DNA of 64,000 bases from Lantana camara (Eukaryota > Streptophyta > Magnoliopsida > Lamiales > Verbenaceae): assembly GCA_037501455.1 (NCBI GenBank), contig CM074858.1, positions 45,257,001-45,321,000 of the forward strand. The letters are read 5' to 3'. The translations under genes and the position numbers were made by a program. Every line of letters starts with the position of its first letter. Within the stretch, counting starts at the first letter, position 1. Positions 11,875 to 23,119 of the stretch are shown here, piece by piece. The notes under the pieces are model-generated. The model ran no database searches and was not told where the DNA came from. It saw only the letters and a list, made by a program, of their open reading frames with translations.

Positions 11875-12337
11875 TTTCCCATTTAGGAATGTTCTCACGC
11901 CGGACATCTCAGTGATGAAGTTCTAGTAACAATCACCCTCATGTATTATGAACCCATCTTCGTATGCACTTATCACCCCATGAAACTGAGTGATCCTTCA
12001 AAAGGACATAATCATATAAGCAAGTCTCAACAGAGTCAAGGTCGACACTCCCACTGTCTGTCGGACTCTCGACTTGGAGAAGTTTCTAATCCTCGCCTAT
12101 GGAGTTAAGAACTTGTTTCATGTGTCGTTCCCATAACAACAAAGTTCTTAATGGCCTCATCGGATTAGAGGAGTTCAATACATGCAAAAACACAGTGAAC
12201 CCAAACAGACATAAATAAGCACATAAAGAAGTGAATGCCTATGAACAAAATCATCTCGGTTATTATTCAAAGACTGTTTGTGATATTACTAGAAAATAGT
12301 AAAGCCAAAAGCTGCTTTAAGGGCATTATTCCTAACA

Positions 12338-13425
12338 ACAACCCAAACCCTCTTTCGAGGCATCCGTATACACTGTAAATCCTTTTGTACCCTTGGGATG
12401 TGCTAACACTGGTGCAGTTGTCAACTTCTCCTTCAAGAGCTGGAAGCTCGCCTCATATGCCTCATCCCACTCAAATTTAGCCTCATTCTTAGTCAATCGG
12501 GTCAAAGGGGTAGTAATCTTCGAAAGTCCTACACGAATCTCCGATAATAGCCTGCCAAACCCAAGAAACTTCTTACCTCTGAGGCATTCTTTGGACCATG
12601 CTATTGTCAGACTATCTCAATCTTAGAAGGATATACTTCTAGACCTCTACTTGAGACAATGTGGCCTAGAAAAGTTACCCGGTCAATCCAAAACTCGCAT
12701 TTACTGAACTTAGCATACAACCGGTGTTCCCTCAAGGTATCCAAAACCACTCTGAGATGTCGGGTATGATCTTCCGGAGTATATCCATGAAAGCTGCTGG
12801 GACGTTAGTTAATACAAACGGCATCAGTACAATCTCATAATGTCCATACCCGGTGTTGAATCCCGTCTTTGGAATATCCTCTTCCCGGATTTTTAGCTGA
12901 TAGTGTCCCTATCTCAAATCCAAATTTGAATACACCCCTGAACCTTGCAAGAGATCAAACAAGTCCTCGATGTGGGGCAAGGGATACTTGTTCTTCACAG
13001 TCATCCGATTCAACTCTCGATAATCTATGCACATTCACAAAGTCCCATCCTTCTTCTTGATAAAGAGAACCGGTGCACCCCAGGGTGAAGAACTCGGTTG
13101 AATGTACCCAGTCTTAAGTAGCTCTTCAAGCTGAATCTTCAACTCTTTCAGCTCCACCGGTGCCATATGGTAGGGAGTCTTAGAATATGGCTCTGCTCCC
13201 GGATACATGTCTATTACAAACTCGATCTCCCCAATCCGGTGGTAAAGAATCCAAATTCTCGAAAAAAACATCGGAATATTCCTTCACAACTGTGGTATCA
13301 TCAAACCTCGCTTGATCCTTTGGCTTATTACGAAGATAAGTAATAAATATAGTGGCTCCCTCTCTCACTAGCTTGTGAGCTTCCATAAAGCACAAGAGTG
13401 GTACGGTCTTTGAACTAATACCCAC
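12338..13425 (-). pseudogene. pol: P2 gypsy pol relic: protease end, reverse transcriptase, RNase H start
   Basis: Continuation of P2 on the minus strand, bounded by copia LTR 1 on the left and LTR F on the right. It shows [20 protein letters not shown], the block [41 protein letters not shown], then LGLAGYYR and RNase H YTDAS. Damage includes a frameshift near 13225-13240, a stop in the SNLDLR-GHYQL block, and an internal deletion of about 75 bp after FMDI (near 12770-12785) that removes the catalytic FIDD box kept in P1. Further stops lie near 12610. It is clearly homologous to P1 but older. Confidence 0.9.
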
Positions 13426-14126
13426 TGTAACATCCCGCATTTCTGAAGCATGACCCGATGAAGATCTTGGGTAAGTCTTCCACTTGAATGTTTAATTTAA
13501 GAATTATGTGACTTATATGATGGAATGTGAACTCAATTTAGCATGTTATTTATTCAGACTAATTTATGATTAATTATTAATTTAAATGATTACGTGTGTA
13601 TATACCTTAGATCGTTTAATTTAATTTAATTCAAATTTATTTCCTTGAAATAATTGTGAAGTTGATTTTAAATTCCTTATGCTATTTAACTTGTTTAATT
13701 TGAATTTATTCGAATTCTTTGAGAATTATTTGCCAATAAATTGTTTTTGGGATGCCGTTAAAATTGTACGAAAGATTTTTTAAAATTAAATTGAATTAAA
13801 CTCTACTTGGTAAAGTTCTTTCCCATTTTAATTTGTAAAATTGTTTCGAAGTTTATAAGTTATTTGTGTTTACATGGATTTTATTTTACGGTTTTTCAAT
13901 GCATCAGATTCGGATTAAAATATCCGGAACCCCCCTTGGACGGGTCAAACCTTCATCTTCTCTCTCTCTCTCTCTCTCTTTCTCCTCTCTCCCTCCCCCG
14001 CGATCGAAAAATTGCAACTTCTTTGTCCAGCCACCGAATCACGCAAATGAATAGTCGAAATTGACATACTCGACGAGAGGATCACAACCGTACAATTTTG
14101 ACAGCCCGACGATGACCGACGGAGGC
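13426..14126 (+). repeat. LTR F, left part (interrupted by element C)
   Basis: It starts TGTAACATCCCGCATT at 13426, directly after P2 pol sequence (presumptive TSD CCCAC, 13421-13425). Most of the body is AT-rich, then comes a CT microsatellite (13962-13990) and a GC-rich stretch. It stops at GAGGC (14122-14126), the TSD of element C, and resumes at 58155. Confidence 0.8.
13962..13990 (+). repeat. CT microsatellite / pyrimidine tract
   Basis: Run of about ten CT units followed by TTTCTCCTCTCTCCCTCCC. In plants such tracts are common near transcription starts; here it lies about 540 bp into LTR F. Confidence 0.85.
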
Positions 14127-15266
14127 TGTAGCACCGGAGTACGAGATGCCACATCCCCCCGCACTGAGACCCGACCCGTATATGAAATGGGAAGTCCATA
14201 AACGTACCAAGTCACGGCGAACGAGGACTCACTCACTCAATATGCTAGGTGGGAGCTAAACTTCGAAACCAGCTAGACAAATTCACCAAGATAAATACAT
14301 GTGTGGAAGCAGAACATAAAGACAATCATAGTATAAGCAAGGAGTGACGGGGTTCAACTAGCGTAGATACCTAGTCCTGAATTTTTAAGCATGAATCATA
14401 AATAAAAAATCACAGGTTCAATCTGTCCCTAGAAGCCTGTCCCGAAGATCATAAAATATAATCATAATAGTTCATACATTTAGTGTATAACTTAATCAAT
14501 TTACAATATGCTTGAAGTGCCCCAAACTTTACCATACGACTCGACCTACTAGAAATCCCGCCTAGCACATCAACACCTGCAAGAGAAAATTGAAAATAAA
14601 ACCGGGTTCAGTCTATAGGAGACTAGTGGGTATAATTAGGGCTTAACATATATAATAATATTGCAGAATTTAAACACCCACATATGCAAGCTATAATCCC
14701 GTGCGAGGTTTTTAAGATATTTCCCAAGTGGGTAAAACAAAGGAAAATAACGTTTGGGATTACAACTATCAAATTCATTCAATTCATTCATTGGGTTTCA
14801 TGGCCCGGCGAGGGGCGTGCATAATCTCCGACCTTCTCCTCGCGTGTGCATAATCCATTTGTTCATTCATTATCGATCATGCATCATTCATTCATTCATA
14901 ATCTTTCATAATCATAATCATAAACAGTCATTCATGAAGATTAACACTTACACCTTTTCCCTCCGGGTGGTCGATGGGTTTGCAAGCCCTGGCCGCCTAT
15001 ACATTTCATTCTGGCTAGCGTGGTTCGTGAGGCTCCAAAAGCTCGGTTAGCCTTTCCTCATCAAAAAATCCTTAACGAGGTCGGTTTCGCCGTAAATCAT
15101 GGTTGAACTAGTACATGGGATCACCGCCGGTCCTTCCCTCCCCGGTAGCCACATGCACTAAGTCCCTGGGCCCGTGTTACCTTATCATGCACTCGCCAAA
15201 ATCATGGGTAGGGTTCATAAAAGAAGGCTTTACGTTAAAATCATTGACTCCTTTGAAAAAGACTCG

Positions 15267-15269
<3 letters not shown>

Positions 15270-15327
<58 letters not shown>
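15270..15327. repeat. (TA)n microsatellite in C 3' LTR
   Basis: About 28 TA units. The matching place in the C 5' LTR (about 55608-55623) has only about eight units. Other TA runs are at 16023-16050 and 16217-16252. Confidence 0.95.
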
Positions 15328-16213
15328 CACTTTGGTTTAAAGCTTTCACATTGGATATATCGGGTCAATTATAACTGATAGAAGAGAAACCCACCTGTTA
15401 CACCTTACCGAAAAATACCAAGAAGAAAAGGAGACTCGAAAGTGTCCTATGAACCCGGTAAGTCTCCGCCCTAGAGAAAACTGTACCAAGGACAAAGCCG
15501 TGTACTCGTGAGACTCAAGACTCTAAATGAACCATATACGACGCACGACATGTTATGCACCGGATATGAGATGCACAGGAAGTACAACTTATGCTATGAG
15601 GTCATATAATCAAGTAATTTATTCAAACATTCAATACATGGTGGTTTTATATTCATAAATTCCATATCTTTCATGAACCATAACAATTGGAGCCATGATT
15701 TTCATATTGCATTCATAGCACCTGCTTAATCATGTTTACAATGTATATAATAAGCATAGCAGCCAGAGAGGTCATTTAAGACATCAAGATATTGCAAGAA
15801 GGCACTTAACGATTCATATAGAAGAATTTAAGCCACGTTATAGCCACTCCAGTCAAGAATTTCATATAACAATTATAACTCAAAGATAATAAGTTTACAA
15901 TTAAAGAATAGGCATTCAAATCATTTAAACAAATACAAGATTCACACACGCGAGATCGAATTATTTAAAATCGTAATATATAAAAGAAAAACTAATTTAA
16001 TTAATTCAAATAATTTAATCTATAATATATATATATATATATATATATAATATTTTATAATATTATAATATAATGCAAACAATGATCATGCATTTAATAT
16101 TTATATTAATGCATTACATACATGTGAAGCACAATTTACAAACTATATTCATGCATGCACTCTCAATCATACAATATACATATGTCTTATGCACACAACC
16201 TAATTTACCACAC

Positions 16214-16256
<43 letters not shown>

Positions 16257-16400
16257 GTGTACAGCAACATCAAGACGAAACATTTCATGCATGTAAAACA
16301 CAATACATACATAACACACACAAAATAGATGTAGCAATTATATTCAATTACATGCATGCACAAGATCAGTTCGCAGCAAAAAAGTAAGAAACAACAGGAG

Positions 16401-16455
16401 CTCCCCGCCCGGGGACTCTTCCAATTCAAACTCTCCCTGCCCGAGGAGAATGTTA
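16401..16455. repeat. Palindrome pair, C type, reduced
   Basis: CTCCCCGCCCGGGGAC at 16401-16418 and CTCTCCCTGCCCGAGGAG near 16431-16448. Compared with the C 5' LTR (56703-56833), about 80 bp including the central palindrome is missing. Confidence 0.8.
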
Positions 16456-17746
16456 CGGCAGGAACAGAGCAGCAGCAGCAGCTCTTCGAGAAGGAAACAG
16501 GGCATGAACGAACAAGGTTTCCACCAACAGTCAAGCCACCAAATTAAGACAATGAAAGGCAACAAATACTCAGCAAATCAGGCCTTAAAATAGCCCCAAA
16601 TCACGCAGCAGCAGCAACACTAAAGCAAGGAGGAAAATGAGTCATTTCATACAAAATTCATTAATGATACCTTCATCAATTCTCAACTACCAAGCAAGAT
16701 AAGTTCATATAACATTAAATGAAGTTCATGAGATCCAATTTCATGCATTAAACTCAAAGAAATCACAAGAAAACAAGAAAGATTCATAAAAAGGACATAA
16801 ACCCTTACTATTCATCATAAAATCCAATACACTTCCAAATCTCCATCAAAATTAGAAAATAAGCATTCATAAAAAAGAGGAGAAGATGCAAAACACATTC
16901 ATGGACTAACCTTTCAAGTTTGGAGTGATTTGACGGAGAGATGAGCTCAAAAGGGTGAAAATGAAAAGTGTTCTTCTTTTTCTCCCAAACGGTCTCGATT
17001 TGCAGCTGAGTTTAGGCATGGTTTGGAGTGTGAAATGGAATGAGAGTTAAGTTGGATGATCAAGAGTTTACTGAGGGTCATGTGGGTCCAAGTTTCACTC
17101 AATTTGGTTAACTATGGTTAAATAGTGGAGGGTGGCCATTTAGACGGGAAAAGTAAGTTTCGGGTAAAATTCGGGGTTTCAAACTTGTTTAGAAAAATAC
17201 GAGGCTTATTTTATTAGACCCGAATCCTCGATATGAGTTCAGCGGAGGTGACGGAACTCGAATCCGAGTTCCCAAGCTCAAGATACGGTGCCCGGAACCA
17301 AAGGTGCGCTAAATGCTCTTTAGCCTCAATTTAGTCCCGTTCAAACAAAATAATTCTGAAACCAAGTCAAACAAGATCGAAAACATGAAACGAGTATGTA
17401 GACAAGTTCATAACACATAAATATACAACATACTAAATTTTCAAAAAAATCGGAATTGAATTCGAATAAGAACGACACGTATTTTATAATAATAGAAACA
17501 TTTATTCAAAATTTTAATAACATATAAATTCAAATCTTCAATATTCGTAAAATAAAATAAAAATAAATAAATTTTAACAAAATAAAAACATAATTAAAGG
17601 GAAATAATTAATTATATTTATAATTATAATAAACAATTAATCACTTATTTATAATAAACAATTAATTACATATTTAAATAATTTAAAGACGCAATTAATA
17701 TACACATACGTCATACTTGTACGATTTGAAAAATCGGGGCGTTACA

Positions 17747-17760
17747 ACCTCTTCCCCTTA
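17747..17760 (-). promoter_or_regulatory. Polypurine tract of element C
   Basis: On the minus strand TAAGGGGAAGAGGT directly precedes TGTAACGCC of the 3' LTR. This is the expected position of the plus-strand primer for reverse transcription. Confidence 0.85.
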
Positions 17761-17799
17761 AAAGAATCCGTCCTCGGATTCATTATTCGCCTGAAAACA

Positions 17800-17918
17800 A
17801 TTAATGAGAGAACTCCGTCCCTCACAAGCACTAAGGAGAGAACCCCGTCTCTCAAACAATAAGGAGAGAACCCCGTCTCTCAAAAGCAGCAAAGGGAGAA
17901 CCTCGTCTCTCAAACAAC
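17800..17918. repeat. Tandem hairpin repeat, four units
   Basis: Four degenerate units of about 26-31 bp around GGAGAGAACCCCGTCTCTC, separated by CAAACAATA-like spacers. Each unit is an inverted repeat (GAGAGA...TCTCTC). It lies 50 bp from the polypurine tract of element C. Confidence 0.85.
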
Positions 17919-19648
17919 AATGCAAATAAGGGGGCGTCCAAGGCACTAAAAAGTAATTACATCAAAAGTAAACGCCAAGAATAAGATACCAAGACACGAA
18001 TTACGAGACTTACTAATCACTTAGCTCACGCAAGGTAGGTAAAAAATATCGATTACAATCATATGAAGGAACAACAAAAATAATCACTTAGCAAATCATA
18101 TAGCATTAAGAAATTATTTAAAATTAAATTGTATGTATGCATATGCCATGAATGTTTTATGTACCGGTCACCATGGTCGGGAGTTTTGAAGTTGGTAGCT
18201 TGTTTGCCCAAGACATGATCTGGCCTAAAAGTTGGCTCGGTCCTGACTTGTCTCCAATATCTTTAGTGTGTCCACTTGAGACGATCGTAAGACCCTCGAT
18301 TGGTCCTATTCTTGATTCCCCTCCGACTCTTATCCCTTTTTTACCTTCTCCTCTCTCTCAGTTATATATATTGACCCCGACCTAATCCACTTGCCCTTCC
18401 AAAATAGGTTGTGATCACCGGTTCCAAAGATTTTCGGATTAATCCTTTCGTAGTTCTTTTCGTTATCCTTTCATCCTCTTTGAGCCATTAAGCGTGTATT
18501 TAATTTCGGTCCACTCAAATTTTCTAATCGATGGGAAAACTTCCTTGATAATTCTTGAGGTTCAATTCAAGCCCTTCAACGGTTGACCCCTTCTGATTCC
18601 TTTCTCTTCAAATTCCTTCTAAGTCATCATGGGACTCGACGACTAATTTAGGAGTTCCCAGAAACTCCCTCAAAATTCCATCGTCATTAAAAATCCGAAT
18701 CCCGTACTATGAATACCCCTTCACAATCTTTAACTCAACTCACCCTCGCTCATCCTATACCCAGTCCTATCGTTCTAATTCCCAAATATTCCTTGAATCC
18801 ACATCCTCATCCCTCGAAGTACCTATTTCTTCCGATATTATTTTCGAAGCTTCATCCACATCGGTATTAGAATTGCATCGAACTTTAAATCTCCTATTTC
18901 ATCCCTTGCCACTTTTGTAAAATTCCAGTTACTTGTTGACTCTTACATTTCCACCATTATTTCTAAGAGTGACCCATTCGAGCACAACCGTGTCTTTAAT
19001 TTATTTCTCGATCGGGCTCTCCCCCGTAAAAGTTCTATTCTCAATTCCTTGAACTTGTTCTATCGTTCATGAAATAAGAGATTCCCAACTCTTCAGCTTA
19101 GCTTCCCATAAAATAGTTCTAGGCATACCACGTGTCCGGTGATCTCACCTACATTCACTTTAAAGTGTTTGGTAAGGATAGTAACCTACTTCCTTTGTTC
19201 CATCCTCTAGTTCTATTTTCCCGAGCCTTAGTATTTTCTCTTTCCTTTTGATAAACACTTTGCCACCCAAATATTTCTCTTTTCTTGATTCAAGTAAGAC
19301 CCGGCCTGAGTAAAACTCGATAAACGAAGTGGGAGAAATTCCCTATCAAATAAACACTAAGCCATGCATGTGGAATTAAAATGCCAATGCACGTAGCAAG
19401 AAATTAAAGATACAACACATTGGAGCAATTATATCAATTAAGGATGCACGCAAATATAGATAAAGGAAATTAAATAATTTAAAGCGATGTATGATGCACG
19501 TGTCATGAATATATTAAACCTGTCACCGTGGTGGTAAGCTTTTAGCTCAGCAACTTATTCTTCACTTCCTTAATTATGTCTTTCTTTGAGCCCGTTGTTC
19601 TTTTCCTTGTTTACCCATGATCTTCTAAATCTTCAAAGTTTCCTTGGT

Positions 19649-19653
19649 ATCAA
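19649..19653. repeat. TSD ATCAA of element A (left copy)
   Basis: ATCAA at 19649-19653 is repeated at 50326-50330, 30.7 kb away, right after the end of the A LTR. This fixes both ends of element A. Confidence 0.9.
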
Positions 19654-21179
19654 TGTAACATCCCGTTCGTTCGGCCGTACAGGTACGCGGTTCGAGAGTG
19701 CTAAGTGCGCAATTAAATTATTTTAATTACATGATTTACATGTTTATTTTATGCCTTATGTGAAATACTTGAATTATGTGATTTAATATTTGAATTTTAT
19801 ATGGACTTTAATTAAATTATTTGAATGTTTATGCTCTACGTGCCCCGTTTTAATCCGTTTGTGCCCGTTTTTATTTCTAACTTTTGTGATTACTTGATAT
19901 GTATGAACTATATAAATTATGAATATGTTTTTATATTCGTTGCACTTTTTTGTGTTCGTTTGTTACTGTTTTAGAACCGTTTTATTTGTTAGGGACTTAA
20001 GGGCCTAACTTGTTTTAGCGCGCCTTGGGTTCCGGAAGGCGTATCTCGAGATTGGAAATCCGAATTCGAATTCCGAAAGTGACGTCGGACTCGTAACGAA
20101 GAATGAAAGATAGAGAATTTGGCCTCATATTTTTCTAAGCCCGTTTGATAGCCTGTATTTCGCCCGAAACCGAGCCCTTGTGACAGATTTGCGACCCTCG
20201 CCCATTTTTCTCATGTCCGACCCGTTTCTTATCCGAATCGACCCATTTTTTAACCCATTTTCTCCTCTTTTAACCCTTTATCTCACTCTATCCCTCTAAT
20301 TTTGGTCAGCAGCAGGGAAAAGAGGAAAAGAGGCAGAAACGTAGCAGCCAAGAGAGAAAGAAAGAAAAAAGGGGCTCCACTATTCATCTTGGCATTTCTT
20401 GCTCGTTCGACCTCCATTTCGCCTCAAATTCGAAAGGTATGTCAGGATTTTGAACCTCCATCTTCTTTCCTTTCTTTCAAATCTGATTTGGTCCATTTTC
20501 ATCCATGTTTGATCATGTTTTGGGTGAGTGATGGGAATAGTTAGGTTATAAGCATCTCTTTGATGAATTCTTGCCAAACTTGCTCTATAACTTGGATTGA
20601 TGAATAATATATGATCTCTTGACATCCTTTTATGTGATTATGATCTGAAATTTCATGGAAATTGCCTAAAAACCGAACAAGCATTGATGAAGTTTGGAGA
20701 AGCTTGAGGTTGAAGATGTTTGGTGTTTGTTGTCCCTTTGATATTGTTTTCCCTTCGTTTGCCTTTGATCTTGTTGTCCCTTCATTTGCTGCATTTTTAG
20801 TTGGTGTTTGGTGCTCATTTTGTTGTATTTTTCTTCCCTCTTTGTTGCTTGTAACTGTTGTTGTGTGGTTGTTGCTTTGGAGAAGACCAACAGGGGAGGA
20901 GGAGCAGATTTTTGCGACTGCACTGTGCAGTCGCGGCCGCGACCGGGAAATGAAGGTTTGGGGTCGCGGGCCCAGGTTCGAGATCTACAGTGAAAGGATG
21001 TTGGAGGAGCTGGTGGTCGCACCCGCGACCACCTGGAAGCTGTTTTGGGGTCGTTTTTTTGGGGCTGATTTCGTGACTTGCTGCTGCTGCTACTACTTGT
21101 TCCTTTTTCTTTCTTTCTTTAATTTGCTTTGGGGGAGGGGGGCTACATTTCTTGCAAAAATGCATGGTGTGTATATAGG

Positions 21180-21221
<42 letters not shown>

Positions 21222-23074
21222 GCATGCATGTATGTTTGTGTATATATATGTAGTGCTTTGTGTAAATGAGTGCATGTGTGTGAAGGTAATATTTTGTGCA
21301 TGTTATACGTAAATATATATATATATAATATATAAATGTGATGGATGTAAATATATTATGTATTATACATATATATGTGTGTTTGTGTTATGTCCGCGTG
21401 TGTGTGTTTGTTTTTACTTATGAAACTATATATTTTGTATTCATGGATCTAATTTAATTATTTCCAATTCCTAAATATTCAATATGCCATTTCTTTGCCT
21501 CGTTTGACATTTGTTTGAATCTTTTATCGTATGCATGCATGCCTAACATGTATAATAACGTATTATGTTCGATATGTGAATTTATAAACTTGTTTAACGT
21601 GAGATATGTTCTCTATAATTCGACATTTTTGAATATGGCATAAATGGACCTAATTGACATCTTATTGTATTTTATGCATTATTTGCATACATATGCATTT
21701 GCCGAGCGTCTAAGTGGTTCATATCGAGTCTAAGTTTGTCTTTTATCTTTGTTTTGTCCTTAGGTTCGTTCCGTGGTTGAAGAGGTGGTCTCTTAGGCAT
21801 CCGTTGGTTCCTTTTGTTTCCGTTTCGTCGACAAGGTGAGGTTTTATATCTTTTAGTTAAGTGACCTACAACCCTAATTGTATTTTAAGCCCACATGCGA
21901 CTTACGTATATATATACTTATGTAAGTACGTGTTTGCTTAGTATTTTATGGGATTTACCCCGTTTGCTATGGAATCATTTGAAATGCTTTTATGTATACG
22001 TAACCTATTTTATGTTAATTTGATTTGAAAAGGGTTGGTGTGTGTGAACGTTTTGAAAATAACGAGCATATGACTTTGAATTTGAAGTCAGAAAATTATG
22101 AAATTTCGGAATTAACTAAAAATATGACTGATGAAATGGGCCCGGAGAAGTGGTATATGAGTCTCGGGTTGACATACCCCATCTGTGGATAGGGTAGGAT
22201 CCCCCGATTCCAAACTTATGACGAGAGAACGGCGTTGAGGATGGCCATCCTCATCCCCAACCGGAGAAGGAGGATTGTTTATGAATTTTGTAAGTATTTC
22301 GCTTTGATTTTGGTTATGAAAGGAGTAAGTGGGTTTGAACTCGTTCTCGCCGAGTGGTTATGATTTTTGATTATGAATACGGTTCGTGAAACGGGAGTGG
22401 ACTATAAATTACTAAAAGTTGGTAGATTGTGGCCTTCGGCCTTAAACCTTTTTCCTTATATATAATATCACAGGATGATTTAGAATGCAAAAACCATGCC
22501 CCGGTTCATGAACTCTTTAATTTTGAATATGCTATGCTCTTACGTATATGTATATGTGCATGTGTTAACCCCCTCACCAGTCATTAGGACTGACCCCTCT
22601 TCGTTGTTTCTTTCCTCCCCCCCTCCCCCCCTTGTTTCTTTTGAGTTTTCAGGTGCTCTTTGGAGGTCCGAGCTAGGCGGCAGTCGTATTTTGAAGTCTT
22701 TGAGTCTGTAGTCGAGTCTCATGCATTTCTTTTAATTTATTTTAGGAAAATTTTAAGAATATGAATACTGGTATATATTGATGTTTAAAATTCGAGAATT
22801 ATTGTATAGTTTGATTGGCCTGGGGTGGGCATGATATATGTATTATGTTTTTATTCTGGGCATGTATATCTGTTTATTTGAATCCTGGTGCTTCCGCATA
22901 TTTGTTTTATTTATTTTATGCACTCAGAATTAGGGTCTAGACCGCCTAGCCTAGGTGAGATTTTTGTTTATCTCCCGTTCGCCATAGTTTGATGTGTGTG
23001 CGGAGTCCCCATTTCGTTACACGTGTTGGACTATGGTGCGGGGAATGTAGTGCCTTGCGCTCCGGGGTGCTACA
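19654..23074 (+). repeat. 5' LTR of element A (3421 bp)
   Basis: It starts TGTAACATCCCG and ends GGGGTGCTACA. Signals in order: TTTTAGCGCGCC block at about 20013-20024; imperfect CCGAATTCGAATTCCG at 20060-20075; donor-like AAG|GTATGT at 20437-20438; palindromes 20914-21033; TA run near 21180; acceptor-like TTTTGTCCTTAG ending 21763; 72-nt block 21764-21835; donor-like AAG|GTGAGG at 21836-21837; CAGTC-ATTAG-GACTG near 22579-22593 with CTGAC; long pyrimidine tract; CAG ending 22652, then GTGCTCTTTGG and GCTAGGCGGC. Frames inside it are not conserved in the 3' LTR. Confidence 0.9.
20914..21033. repeat. Palindrome cluster, A type (GTCGCGGCCGCGAC and others)
   Basis: A 21-bp palindrome around GCGACTGCAC/GTGCAGTCGC (20914-20934), the perfect 14-mer GTCGCGGCCGCGAC (20930-20943), GTCGCGGGCCC near 20963, and the inverted repeat GGTGGTCGC-ACCC-GCGACCACC (21012-21033). 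They sit in the presumptive first intron of LTR A. Confidence 0.9.
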
Positions 23075-23082
23075 TCCTAAAG

Positions 23083-23119
23083 TGGTATTAGAGCTCCGGG
23101 TTGCAAAACCGAAGCTCTA
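23083..23119 (+). promoter_or_regulatory. Primer-binding site of element A with hairpin
   Basis: TGGTATTAGAGCTCCGGGTT starts 9 nt after the LTR. It differs from the initiator-Met complement by one base in the first 12 (TTAG for TCAG). GAGCTCCGGGTT pairs with AACCGAAGCTC downstream, with TGCAA between. Confidence 0.85.

Larger units (their letters stand above)
9188..12337 (-). mobile_element. Copia-type solo LTR 1, carrying a CACTA insertion
   Basis: It begins TGTTGGAAAAC and ends ATTCCTAACA, flanked by ACAAC. Without the CACTA element and its extra TTT it is about 1.9 kb. It matches the elements at 43261-45196 and (inverted) 62265-64000. No internal region, primer site or second LTR is present, so it is a solo LTR left by LTR-LTR recombination. 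Orientation is inferred from a TATA-like TATAAATAC on the minus strand (9566-9574) with CACGTG motifs upstream at 9938-10007. The copia assignment rests on length and terminal sequence only. Confidence 0.85.
14127..17746 (-). repeat. 3' LTR of element C (3620 bp)
   Basis: On the minus strand it starts TGTAACGCCCCG (17746) and ends at 14127 (CGGTGCTACA). Signals: perfect inverted repeat GGAACTCG-AATC-CGAGTTCC at 17253-17272; donor-like AAG|GTTAGT near 16911; palindromes 16401-16455; acceptor-like sites near 15471-15483; donor-like CAG|GTGGGT at 15393-15394; inverted repeat AGTCT...AGACT near 14612-14626; acceptor-like TCTCTTGCAG at 14577-14579 followed by GTGCTAGGCGGG. It contains long TA repeats. 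Confidence 0.88.
17747..19648 (-). other. Internal region of element C, 3' part, no recognisable protein
   Basis: About 1.9 kb between the C polypurine tract and the insertion site of element A. No long frame or conserved domain is visible. Two similar blocks, near 18130-18190 and 19490-19540 (minus strand GTGACCGGTACA...CATTCATGGCA), resemble the IHGT block just before the protease of P1. They suggest decayed gag-protease boundary sequence, present twice. The rest is unassigned. Confidence 0.55.

Noticed and set aside
13807..14064. Plus-strand frame across the CT microsatellite
   Set aside because: Mostly low-complexity Ser-Leu from the CT run, inside LTR F and cut by element C.
15115..15374. 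Frames ending in Ile-Tyr runs
   Set aside because: Produced by the (TA)n repeat; not conserved in the other C LTR.
17800..17918. Possible CRISPR-like array
   Set aside because: Four degenerate, directly adjoining units without unique spacers, in a plant retrotransposon.
20662..21207. 181-codon plus-strand frame in LTR A that looks hydrophobic
   Set aside because: It spans the palindrome cluster and a TA microsatellite, and its counterpart in the A 3' LTR (26531-26869) is shifted and different. No domain is recognisable. It is chance frame in noncoding LTR sequence.
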